Shown here: piece after piece, positions 7,730-15,079 of the stretch | Layout of the letters: each line of letters starts with the position of its first letter | Position numbering within the stretch: the stretch's first letter is position 1 | From: an uncultured bacterium | GTDB taxonomy: Bacteria > Hydrogenedentota > Hydrogenedentia > Hydrogenedentales > SLHB01 | Assembly: GCA_937928585.1 (NCBI GenBank) | Contig: CALEZK010000133.1 | Location: forward strand, 1-16,194 | Direction of reading: 5' to 3' | DNA: 16,194 nt | Made by a program: the position numbers and the translations under genes | The notes under the pieces: model-generated | What the model was told of the DNA's origin: nothing | Database searches by the model: none | The model's input: only the letters and a program-made list of their open reading frames with translations

Positions 7730-8926
7730 TCAAACGCGCAGGAAGATCTTCTTCTTGTAGAGAAACCAAGCGAATAGAAATACAAATCCGATAGAGGCCA
7801 AGGCCGGTATGATGGGGGCATAGTTTCCGAAGAGCATGGCAAAGGGTCCACCCGAGACGCGCCTGCCCAACTCATCAAAGGCAATAAAGTCCTGCGCGAG
7901 ATACACTGCAAGGGGATTGGCGCCGATCCAAATGAAGGGAATTGCCCATCGTTCATATCGCCACACGTCAATAACCATGGAGAATAGCCCGACCAGGATA
8001 CAGCTCCACCCACCGGCGACGAGTACGTACGAAGATGTCCATATCTTCTTAATGACCGGCATTTGCCACCATGCCCGGCCTTCATCGACGCTGGGAAGAT
8101 CACCAGACTGTGCGTTCTGCGCGTAAGATTGGAAATCACCCGCCCAACTAAAGCCAAGTACAACGAGCACAAGGCCGATGGCCAAAAAAGTAAGCGCGCG
8201 CTTGCGCGGGTTCAGCGCGCCGTTGCGCATGGCATATCCGGCGAAGACGCCGAAGAGGCAAGTGGCCACGGCGGGGAAGGTGCTCAACAGGCCTTCGGGA
8301 TCGTACTTCTGCCCTGCTTCGCGGAAGGGCAGGTATTGAGAATCGAACCAGGTGACAATGTTCTTGTCGGATTCGTAGGAGATTTCTGTTTGGCCCGGCG
8401 GCGGGACGAAAGTCAGCAATATCCAGTAGCCGACGAGAATGGTCACGCAGACGATGGCTAGTCCGCGCCTACGAAGATTGCAATAGAGCAAGGCGGTAAA
8501 CAGGTAGCACCAAGCCATTCGCTGCAGCACGCCACTAAATGGACTTTCGTGCGCGAGGTCGCTGATCCCGCTGTCCTTCAACATCGCCAGCAGGTACAGG
8601 AGGGCAAAACGGCGCAGAATGCGCATGTGCGCGGCGCGGATGCCTTCCTTCTCAATGATTCTGTCGAGTGAAAAGACGATCGACATACCAACGAGGAATA
8701 CGAAGAGCGGAAAAATGAGATCGTAGAACACGAACCCCTGCCAGCGAACATGCCTGAGTTGAGAGGAAAAAAAACGAGCGACAGGTGACTCGCTGATGCG
8801 CGCGATGGCCTGGATCAGACCGTCGGCGCCGGCAATCCATAACATGTCGAATCCGCGTAACGCGTCGACTGATAGCACACGCCCGGCACGGGCAATGCCG
8901 GTTGAACCAGGCACTTCAACGGACAT
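7730..8926 (-). CDS. HGSNAT/NagX-type (DUF5009-like) membrane acyltransferase
   Basis: This 398-residue integral membrane protein resembles the family that includes human heparan-alpha-glucosaminide N-acetyltransferase and bacterial NagX. Family marks are RVLSVDALRGFDMLW (about 16-30), QLRHVRWQGFVFYDLIF (about 56-72) followed by PLFVFLVGMSI, and YLAQDFIAF near the C-terminus. H59 in QLRHVRWQG aligns with the histidine proposed as catalytic in HGSNAT (KHASWNG context). About nine or ten hydrophobic segments are visible, with no cleavable signal peptide. Such proteins carry acetyl groups from cytoplasmic acetyl-CoA across the membrane to amino sugars. The ATG at 8926 has GGGGAA about eight bases upstream. 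It lies 63 bases after the HD-GYP gene at the end of the murein cluster, so a cell-envelope or murein-derived sugar is a reasonable but unproven substrate. Family confident; substrate unknown. Confidence 0.82.
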   Translation of the reverse strand: MSVEVPGSTGIARAGRVLSVDALRGFDMLWIAGADGLIQAIARISESPVARFFSSQLRHVRWQGFVFYDLIFPLFVFLVGMSIVFSLDRIIEKEGIRAAHMRILRRFALLYLLAMLKDSGISDLAHESPFSGVLQRMAWCYLFTALLYCNLRRRGLAIVCVTILVGYWILLTFVPPPGQTEISYESDKNIVTWFDSQYLPFREAGQKYDPEGLLSTFPAVATCLFGVFAGYAMRNGALNPRKRALTFLAIGLVLVVLGFSWAGDFQSYAQNAQSGDLPSVDEGRAWWQMPVIKKIWTSSYVLVAGGWSCILVGLFSMVIDVWRYERWAIPFIWIGANPLAVYLAQDFIAFDELGRRVSGGPFAMLFGNYAPIIPALASIGFVFLFAWFLYKKKIFLRV

Positions 8927-8952
8927 ATGCGATTCCCCGATTGGAAGCAGAC

Positions 8953-8981
8953 AGAATACAGGTTCCGAAACGCGGTTACAA
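8953..8981 (-). promoter_or_regulatory. Possible sigma-70 promoter of the acyltransferase gene
   Basis: Read on the - strand, TTGTAA (8981-8976) and TATTCT (8958-8953) are separated by exactly 17 bases; each matches consensus at four of six positions. Transcription would start near 8946, leaving a leader of about 20 bases that holds the GGGGAA ribosome binding site. A 7-base inverted repeat (8937-8943 with 8979-8985) overlaps it. If real, the gene can be expressed apart from the murein cluster. The boxes are weak, and matches of this quality occur by chance. Confidence 0.27.
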
Positions 8982-8989
8982 TCGGCGGG

Positions 8990-9997
8990 CTAACTCGGCT
9001 GGGACTTGGGGGCAGAATTCCCCATCAGCTCCACGAAGACCCGGAAGAGTTCGGGGTCGATGTCCGGCGACATTTTCTCTTTCATGAGGCGGAGCGCCGA
9101 GAAGGTGTCCAAAGCCTGTTTGTAGGTGCGGCGCGTTGTAAGCGCGTCGAAGATGTCGGCGATGGTAGAGATGCGAACCAGCGGATCAAGCTTGTTCGAG
9201 GCAAGGTTGTCGGGATAGCCGCCTCCCCCCATCTTCTCGTGGTGATGGCGGACGACATCCAGCGAAAGATCCGTGAAGACGCCATGGTCTTTCAGGAGGT
9301 CGTAGCCGTAAACGGGGTGCAGGCGCATCTGCTTCCACTCATCTTCCGAGAGTTTCCCTTTGCTGCGCAGAATATTGGGATCGATTCTGCTCTTGCCTAC
9401 GTCGTGAAGCAGTACGCCGTGCCCGAACTCCAACAGCGTGTCGTGATCGGCGATTCCCGCACGGTGCGCCAACGAGAAACTGTAGACGAAGACGTTAACG
9501 CTGTGCGTGTAGGTGTAATAGTCGTAGGAAACCAACCCGACCAAATGCTCGAAGGAGCTGGATTCGCGAACGAGAAATCCCGCGGTCGATTCGACGAGGT
9601 CCTTGCTGCGCTTCATCAAGTCAGTCGACTCTGGATTCGCGAAGATATCTTCGACCATGGTGTGGGCAGTGGTGTAAAGGATGTCGGAGCGCTCGCGGAG
9701 TGGCAAACGATCATCATGCAAGACTGATTCGAGATGCTGTTCGAGGTATTGCGCAAAATTTCGCTCTTGCGAGATAGGAATCAGGATGGTTTCATGCCGA
9801 TTTTCCGTTAGTCGCTGCAAAACTTCCGGAGTTATCGACTGACTCCGGCTTCGAAAGAGGACTGGGTGCAGATCGCTGCTCACTTTGACGTAGATGTCGA
9901 AGTCCGTGACGGTATCCGCAAGCAGGCTTGCGATAGGAATTGGCCTGAACAGGCTCACGGCTTCCTCGGCGTTGTCGACGTTCGTTTCAGATGTCAT
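8990..9997 (-). CDS. HD-GYP domain protein, putative cyclic dinucleotide phosphodiesterase
   Basis: HD-GYP proteins hydrolyse cyclic di-GMP (some cleave 3'3'-cGAMP). Of 335 residues, the first ~120 form an undefined regulatory region with no membrane helix, so the protein should be cytoplasmic. The catalytic domain (about 145-310) has HSVNV (H165), HDVGK (H198, D199, K202), H227 in MRLHPVYG, the HH pair in HHHEKMGGGGYP (251-262) and D281 in IADIFDALT, a full set of metal ligands. The usual DGxGYP reads GGGGYP, losing the Asp but keeping GYP. The residue four before H165 is Tyr, which may mean a two-metal rather than three-metal site. The ATG overlaps the murG stop as ATGA, with GAAGGA about 12 bases upstream, so it should be translated with murG. 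Activity is likely; the exact nucleotide and signal are unknown. Confidence 0.9.
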   Translation of the reverse strand: MTSETNVDNAEEAVSLFRPIPIASLLADTVTDFDIYVKVSSDLHPVLFRSRSQSITPEVLQRLTENRHETILIPISQERNFAQYLEQHLESVLHDDRLPLRERSDILYTTAHTMVEDIFANPESTDLMKRSKDLVESTAGFLVRESSSFEHLVGLVSYDYYTYTHSVNVFVYSFSLAHRAGIADHDTLLEFGHGVLLHDVGKSRIDPNILRSKGKLSEDEWKQMRLHPVYGYDLLKDHGVFTDLSLDVVRHHHEKMGGGGYPDNLASNKLDPLVRISTIADIFDALTTRRTYKQALDTFSALRLMKEKMSPDIDPELFRVFVELMGNSAPKSQPS

Positions 9998-11103
9998 GCG
10001 TTTGAAAAATCCTTCTCAAATGCAACTGAAAGTATTTCATTGGCAATCACGTCGGCCGCGTCCGGCTTCGCCAATGCGCCAGCGGCCACTTCCATCGAGT
10101 CTAGCCGTTCACTGTCGGACAACAGACGGCGGAGTTCTTGGAGCAATGTGTCTGATGTCAGCGAGGCATCCAGCAAGAGCACGGACGCGCCCGCTTCCAC
10201 AAATGCTTTCGCATTGTGTTCCTGGTGATTGTCTGTTGCATGTGGATAGGGAATCAAAATCGACGGTTTGTGCATCATCGCGATCTCAGCCGTGGTCGAT
10301 GCGCCTGATCGTGTGACGATAATATCTGCCGCGGCGCACGCGGCGGCCATATCGTCTATGAAGGCATGCACCTGCGTGGGAGCAGGGGCCGATCGGGTGG
10401 CTTCCCGCGCGCGGGGTGCGTCGGCGTTTCCGGTCATCCAGACAATCTGGAATTCGTCTGGGTGTAGCAGCGGCAACATGCCGGCGACGGCGTCGTTAAT
10501 CGAGCGCGCTCCCTGGCTGCCGCCGCATACGAGAACGACCGGGCGAAGCGGGTCGAGCGAGAAACGTTCGCACGCCTCGGCGCGACTGGGCGGCGATGCA
10601 AACGCAGCGCGAACGGGATTTCCCACTACTTTGGCGCGTTCTTTTGGATAAGCACCGACCGTTTCGGAGAAGCTGAGGAAGATCTTGTGCGCGCGCTGCG
10701 CAGCGATGCGGTTTGTGACGCCCATGAGCCGGTTTTGCTCGTGAAGCACGGTTTCGATTCCCATGCGCGGCGCGAGATACATGGCAGGCAAGGACACATA
10801 GCCCCCGACCCCAAAGACAACGTCCGGCGCGAAATTGCGCAGGTACACCCATGCCCGAAGCATCGACCAGACCAGTTTTGCGGCAACGATGGCGCGGCGC
10901 AGAATTTTTTTTCGTGGCCAGCCTTCGACGGGCAGGGCGCGAAACGGAATGCCGAGCCTGGTGCAGATGCGATGTTCGATGGCGTCCTCGCGGCCAATCC
11001 AAAGCACGCTTAAGTGCGGATCGCGCCGCAGCAGTTCCTCGTACACTGCAACGGCAGGCGATGTATGACCACCAGTGCCTCCGCCTGTAATGACAAGTCG
11101 CAT
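9994..11103 (-). CDS. murG: Undecaprenyl-PP-MurNAc-pentapeptide GlcNAc transferase (MurG)
   Basis: MurG adds GlcNAc from UDP-GlcNAc to lipid I, making lipid II on the cytoplasmic face of the membrane. The protein has 369 residues (usual 350-370). Motifs run in order: GGGTGGH (7-13), the first glycine loop for lipid I; GVGGYVSLPAMYLA; the HEQN segment; VGNPVR; the second-domain loop VCGGSQGARSIND; the UDP-GlcNAc site TRSGASTTAEIA; and HQEHNAKAF. All are typical and intact. It starts four bases after the last ftsW stop base (TAG at 11109-11107, three-base gap), with no evident Shine-Dalgarno, so coupling to ftsW is likely. Its stop overlaps the HD-GYP start. In the classic cluster murC would follow; here it does not. 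Confidence 0.96.
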   Translation of the reverse strand: MRLVITGGGTGGHTSPAVAVYEELLRRDPHLSVLWIGREDAIEHRICTRLGIPFRALPVEGWPRKKILRRAIVAAKLVWSMLRAWVYLRNFAPDVVFGVGGYVSLPAMYLAPRMGIETVLHEQNRLMGVTNRIAAQRAHKIFLSFSETVGAYPKERAKVVGNPVRAAFASPPSRAEACERFSLDPLRPVVLVCGGSQGARSINDAVAGMLPLLHPDEFQIVWMTGNADAPRAREATRSAPAPTQVHAFIDDMAAACAAADIIVTRSGASTTAEIAMMHKPSILIPYPHATDNHQEHNAKAFVEAGASVLLLDASLTSDTLLQELRRLLSDSERLDSMEVAAGALAKPDAADVIANEILSVAFEKDFSNA

Positions 11104-11106
11104 CGT

Positions 11107-12242
11107 CTACACGCGGTGCGGCACCGCTGCCATGTGCATGGGACGGTCTCTTTCAACGGCACGAGAGCCAACGCTAAGCAGGATGCCGATGAGAAACATA
11201 TTCATGATGAGCGAGCTGCCCCCCGCGCTGATGAACGGGAGCCCAAGACCTTTTGTGGGAAGCAACCCGGTGGTGACGCCCATGTTGACGGCTGCCTGCA
11301 CCGTGATCAGCGTGACAATTCCGCTGGCAAGCAGCGTGCCATACAAATCGCGGGCGCATACAGCAATGCGCAAGGACACAATTAACAGGAGCGCGAACAA
11401 TCCCACGAGGGCGAAGGTGCCGGCAAGACCCATCTCTTCGCCCCAGACGGCGAACACGAAATCGGAATGCGGATCGGGTAGCCAGTAGAGCTTCTGCTCG
11501 CTTGCGCCCAAGCCACTGCCCCATATGCCGCCGCGGGCGAATCCGATCATGGACTCGACCAACTGGAGTGCTCCGTCTGAACGATGCGCCCACGGATCCA
11601 GGAAGGATGTGATTCGTTCCATGCGCTCGGGGCTGGTGCGAATTGCGGCAACGACACCCGCTATTGCGGGAGCGCCGACAAGCCCGATATGCCAGAGTTT
11701 TCCGCCGGCCATGAATATCATGGCTATGGCTACCGTGCCGAGCACTACGGGAGTGCCGAGGTCTTTTTCCAACAGCACGAGGAAAGCGAACAGCGAGGTA
11801 ATGATTACGGGCGGGAGGAATCCTGTCCAGAAACGTCGAATAGTGTTCTGATTTTCTGAAAGTTTCAATGAGAGGGCGAGAATCAGGGAAAGTTTGGCAA
11901 GTTCGCTGGGCTGAAAGTTGACTCCCGCGATAGTGACCATCGGCGCGCGCCGCGGACTTCCTCGCCGAAAATCAATACGGCGATAAGCGCGAGGACGGTA
12001 AAGCCCGCGATGCTCCAAGCGACCGGTCGCGCCTGCCAGAACCGGTAATCCAGCCGTGCGGCGAAGAGCATCAGAAAGAAACCCAACAGGGCGTAGATGC
12101 CGTGCATTTTGAGGTAGAGCATGGGATCAGCGATTTGACCGCCGGGTTGCGGGCGGCCGATGCCCGCGCTGTACGACATGACGAGCCCGATGAGCACCAG
12201 CACGATGGTAATGTTTAACGCGAAAATGGTCTCCCGTTTCAT
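11107..12242 (-). CDS. ftsW: FtsW, septal peptidoglycan polymerase (SEDS), split by a one-base frameshift
   Basis: FtsW polymerises lipid II at the division site with its class B PBP partner. Reading starts at ATG 12242, overlapping the murD stop as ATGA, with AAGGAG seven bases upstream. The first frame gives MKRETIFALN through GARRW (residue 102), then loses homology and stops at 11883. The next frame resumes with VTIAGVNFQPSELAKL and runs to 11107, including ASEQKLYWLPDPHSDF, the FAVWGEEMG segment and TKGLGLPFISAGGSSL. Joining them with one extra G gives GARRWVTIAGVNFQPSELAKL and a 378-residue protein, normal for FtsW. So the gene is complete except for one missing base at 11937-11938. All neighbours are intact and FtsW is normally essential, so a sequencing or assembly error is more likely than a true pseudogene. 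Identity certain; intactness uncertain. Confidence 0.9.
11935..11940 (-). other. Frameshift site in ftsW (apparent loss of one G)
   Basis: On the coding strand the region reads CGC CGA TGG TCA CTA, whereas the conserved protein needs CGC CGA TGG GTC ACT. One G is missing from what should be a GGG run (a CCC run on the + strand, where only CC stands at 11937-11938). No X-XXY-YYZ slippery heptamer is present, so programmed -1 frameshifting is not supported. Confidence 0.8.
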
Positions 12243-13597
12243 CGCAGGGCTCCTTGCGCGATTGCGCGCACGCACTCTTTGAACACCGCGCCGCGATGTT
12301 CGAAATTATCAAACATGTCGAAACTCGCACAGGCTGGAGACAACAACACTGCGTCACCCGTACTGGCCGCGTTCGCGGCACGCTGCACGGCGTCTTCCAT
12401 GGATTCAGCGGGCACCACGGGCACCAGATCGCCGAATGCCGCGATTAACAACGGCGTATCCTCGCCGATGCAAACAAGCTGCTTGACGTGCCGCTGGACC
12501 AGTTCGCGCAAGGGCGCGTAGTCGGAGCCTTTGCCTCTTCCACCGGCGATCAGCACAACGGGGTTATGAAAACTTTCCAACGCGACGCGCAGGCTGTCGA
12601 TGTTGGTCGATTTTGAGTCATTGAAGTAATCCACCCCATCGCGCTCGAGTACGTGTTCGATGCGATGTTCGACCCCGCGAAACGCGCGTAAACCGGCGAG
12701 AACATCGTCGAAATCGAAGCCGCCCGCGTACATCATCGTCAGCGCGGCCAGCACGTTCTGCAAGTTGTGACGACCCGGTAAGAGCGTATCCGATACGTCG
12801 GCTATATGAAGTTCGCCGAGACAAATATCATTGCCGCGAACCCACAGACCGCGATCGACTTTTTCAGACAGACTGTATTGCCATATGGTGCCGCGCGTGG
12901 AAGACGCCATCGCGCGCACATGCGGATCGTCAATATTGATTGCGGACTTGTCATTCTCCTGCTGACACGCGAAGATTCGTGCCTTGGCGGCGGCGTATGC
13001 TTCGATACTGCCGTGTCGCGCGAGATGATCGGGCGTCACGTTCAATACCGTCGCTATCCAGGGCCTAAACGTGCGCGCGAGTTCCAATTGATAGCTGCTG
13101 ATTTCCAGCACCATAAATGGCGGAGCGGGATCAGCCAGCACGGCGGTAGAAAATGGCGTGGCATTGTTGCCAGCGAGAATCACTTCTTCGCCGCAAGCCG
13201 CAACGAGACATCGAAGCAATTCCGTGGTCGTGGTCTTGCCATTCGTGCCCGTCACTGCGAGTATTCGCGACCGACAGTACGGAAACGAGAATTCGAGTTC
13301 ACTGACAACATCCGCGCCGACTTCGCGCGCGGCGCGAATGCAGGGCAGGCCTGGCGGGACGCCCGGGCTTGGGATGACAAGCGCGGCGTGTTCAAACGCG
13401 CGCGCGGTATGCCCGCCCACTTCATACGCGACACCCATTTCATCGAGTTGCGGCGTGAATGCTGCGAGCTCTTGCGCGGACTGTACGTCGGTCAGAAAGG
13501 GTTCGGCACCCTCCCGTTTCAAGAGACGGGCGAGCGAAACCGACGTTCGGCCAATGCCGACCAGTGATACTTTCTTGCCATGCACGTCCATGGTCAT
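12239..13597 (-). CDS. murD: UDP-MurNAc-L-alanine:D-glutamate ligase (MurD)
   Basis: MurD uses ATP to join D-glutamate to UDP-MurNAc-L-Ala, the second peptide-stem addition, in the cytoplasm. The protein has 452 residues (usual 430-460). The N-terminal Rossmann-like domain begins KKVSLVGIGRTSVSLARLL and includes IPSPGVPP. The central Mur ligase domain has P-loop VTGTNGKTTTT (115-125), GNNATPF (143-149), EISSYQLE (165-172) and YAAAKARIF, where K205 should be the carbamylated lysine. The C-terminal domain has HRIEHVLE, FNDSKSTN (325-332) and GGRGKGSDY. Motifs are intact. The ATG at 13597 overlaps the mraY stop (ATGA); a second in-frame ATG lies two codons on. It ends in an ATGA overlap with ftsW. 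The frame does not suggest MurC or MurE, because SSYQLE and the mraY-murD-ftsW order are MurD traits. Confidence 0.95.
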   Translation of the reverse strand: MTMDVHGKKVSLVGIGRTSVSLARLLKREGAEPFLTDVQSAQELAAFTPQLDEMGVAYEVGGHTARAFEHAALVIPSPGVPPGLPCIRAAREVGADVVSELEFSFPYCRSRILAVTGTNGKTTTTELLRCLVAACGEEVILAGNNATPFSTAVLADPAPPFMVLEISSYQLELARTFRPWIATVLNVTPDHLARHGSIEAYAAAKARIFACQQENDKSAINIDDPHVRAMASSTRGTIWQYSLSEKVDRGLWVRGNDICLGELHIADVSDTLLPGRHNLQNVLAALTMMYAGGFDFDDVLAGLRAFRGVEHRIEHVLERDGVDYFNDSKSTNIDSLRVALESFHNPVVLIAGGRGKGSDYAPLRELVQRHVKQLVCIGEDTPLLIAAFGDLVPVVPAESMEDAVQRAANAASTGDAVLLSPACASFDMFDNFEHRGAVFKECVRAIAQGALR

Positions 13598-15075
13598 CGC
13601 AGCTTCAACGTCGCGAGACTCATCAGGGCGAAAATCAGCGCGACTACCCAGAACCGAATTACGACCTTCGTCTCATTCCAACCGCGCAATTCGAAATGAT
13701 GGTGCAGAGGCGCCATTCGAAAGACGCGCTTGCCCCGAAGTTTGAAAGACGCGACCTGGATAATCACGCTCATTGCTTCGACGACGAACAGGCCGCCGAC
13801 GACAACCAGAAGCAATTCCTGCTTTGTCAGAATCGCCATCGCGCCCAACGCGCCGCCGAGCGCCAAGGACCCGGTGTCGCCCATGAAAACTTCGGCGGGG
13901 TGACAATTGAACCAGAGAAAGCCAAGCCCTGCGCCGAGCATCGCCGCGCCGAATACCGTGAGTTCGCTTGCCTCAGGAACGTGGATAAGGAAAAGATACT
14001 CCGACCAATCCGCGCGGCTGACCACGTAGGCGATGCCGGTGTACGTGAGCAGCGAGATGATGGATGCGCCAATCGCAAGGCCGTCCAGTCCATCTGTAAG
14101 ATTCACGGCATTTGATGCACAAACGATGATTAACAAGACGAACGCGGCGTAGATCGCACCCATGGAAATAAGGGTCATCTTCAGTCCGGGTACTTCCACT
14201 TTCGAATGCACGTTTGGCGGCGACATTGCAATGAGTTCCGGGAAGGCCGCCTCGAACAGGAGGCGGTTCAGGCGTTGCGTTTCGCGATCGGTAAGTGAAG
14301 GCACGCCGTATTCAATGTAGCGCCTGGCTTCAGACGTCAACGGCAGCCCGGTCCACAGTTTTTCGTCATAAAGATCCGGACGTTCGATTACATTCCGCAG
14401 GCCGTCGAGTACGTTTCTGCGCAGCTCACCATCCCAAGGGATATTGGCAGGAGCGGCATCGATAATTGCGCGCGTGGCATCGGGCAAAAGCGATACGCAG
14501 CGCTCCGCTGCTGTGACCGGGACATCCACTTTCCTTTTTAGAAGAGCGCTGAATGCCGACCAGTCCTTCACGTCGTACGACGCAATATAGGTTGCACTGA
14601 AAGCGATAGGACTCCAAACGAGGTAAATCCCCAACACGAGTCCAACGAGAATCTGGCCGAGGAATTTTCCTTTGGCGCTGAGCCCCTGGTTGTGTTTTCG
14701 GCGGAGCTTTATGTAGTCGTCGAGAAAGCCGACGGCGCCGAGAAGGAAAACAACTGCGAGGGCTATGAGCAACAATCGGTTTGTGAAACGGCCCCAGAGC
14801 GCGAGCGACATGAGCATAGACAAAACGATCAGCGCGCCGCCCATCGTTGGCGTGCCCGCCTTGTTTTTGTGCAATGCATGCAGATCCGCGACGTGATCTT
14901 TTTTTATGTACTGTCCGATCTTGAGTGATCGCAGCAATCGAATCACGGTGGGACCAATAATCAGCGAGATCAGGAAGGCAGTGAGCGCGGCACCCCCAGC
15001 GCGCACCGTATTGTACGTGAGCACGTTGAAGGCTGATATTTCCGGCCGAAGCAATAGGCCGAGGTAATAAAGCAT
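13594..15075 (-). CDS. mraY: Phospho-MurNAc-pentapeptide transferase MraY with enlarged periplasmic loop
   Basis: MraY moves phospho-MurNAc-pentapeptide from UDP to undecaprenyl phosphate, giving lipid I in the inner membrane. Family proteins have about 320-370 residues (E. coli 360); this one has 493. Conserved parts are intact: AGTPTMGG (73-80), FLDDYIKL with D119/D120, SNAVNLTDGLDGLA (321-334, D328 and D331), GFLWFNCHPAEVFMGDTGSLALGG (D400), SFKLRGKRVFRMAPLHHHFE (HHH 458-460). The spacing from D120 to D328 is about 130 residues longer than in E. coli. The surplus (about 162-292) lies between TM4 and TM5, which is periplasmic in the known MraY fold. It is polar, mostly predicted helical by eye, with one cysteine (C193), and I do not recognise a domain in it. 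The ATG at 15075 follows the murF stop by four bases. Confidence 0.95.
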   Translation of the reverse strand: MLYYLGLLLRPEISAFNVLTYNTVRAGGAALTAFLISLIIGPTVIRLLRSLKIGQYIKKDHVADLHALHKNKAGTPTMGGALIVLSMLMSLALWGRFTNRLLLIALAVVFLLGAVGFLDDYIKLRRKHNQGLSAKGKFLGQILVGLVLGIYLVWSPIAFSATYIASYDVKDWSAFSALLKRKVDVPVTAAERCVSLLPDATRAIIDAAPANIPWDGELRRNVLDGLRNVIERPDLYDEKLWTGLPLTSEARRYIEYGVPSLTDRETQRLNRLLFEAAFPELIAMSPPNVHSKVEVPGLKMTLISMGAIYAAFVLLIIVCASNAVNLTDGLDGLAIGASIISLLTYTGIAYVVSRADWSEYLFLIHVPEASELTVFGAAMLGAGLGFLWFNCHPAEVFMGDTGSLALGGALGAMAILTKQELLLVVVGGLFVVEAMSVIIQVASFKLRGKRVFRMAPLHHHFELRGWNETKVVIRFWVVALIFALMSLATLKLR

Positions 15076-15079
15076 GGCG

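Noticed and set aside
7742..7751. GAAGATCTTC palindrome as a terminator between fau and the acyltransferase gene
   Set aside because: It lies inside the acyltransferase coding sequence (Lys-rich C-terminus), has no loop and no adequate stem.
1752..8888. Repeated GCCCGGCA/TGCCGGGC words at 1752, 2653, 2664 and 8881 as a dispersed repeat family
   Set aside because: Three contexts share only about eight GC-rich bases, two of them within coding sequence; chance is sufficient at this composition.
8927..9727. 266-residue open frame on the + strand
   Set aside because: Antisense to the HD-GYP gene, which has full catalytic motifs and a coupled start.
11883..11945. Programmed ribosomal frameshifting in ftsW
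   Set aside because: The CGA TGG TCA context is not a slippery heptamer, there is no obvious stimulatory structure, and FtsW is not known to use frameshifting.
12806..13567. 253-residue open frame on the + strand
   Set aside because: Antisense to murD; composition rich in Arg and Cys with no motif.
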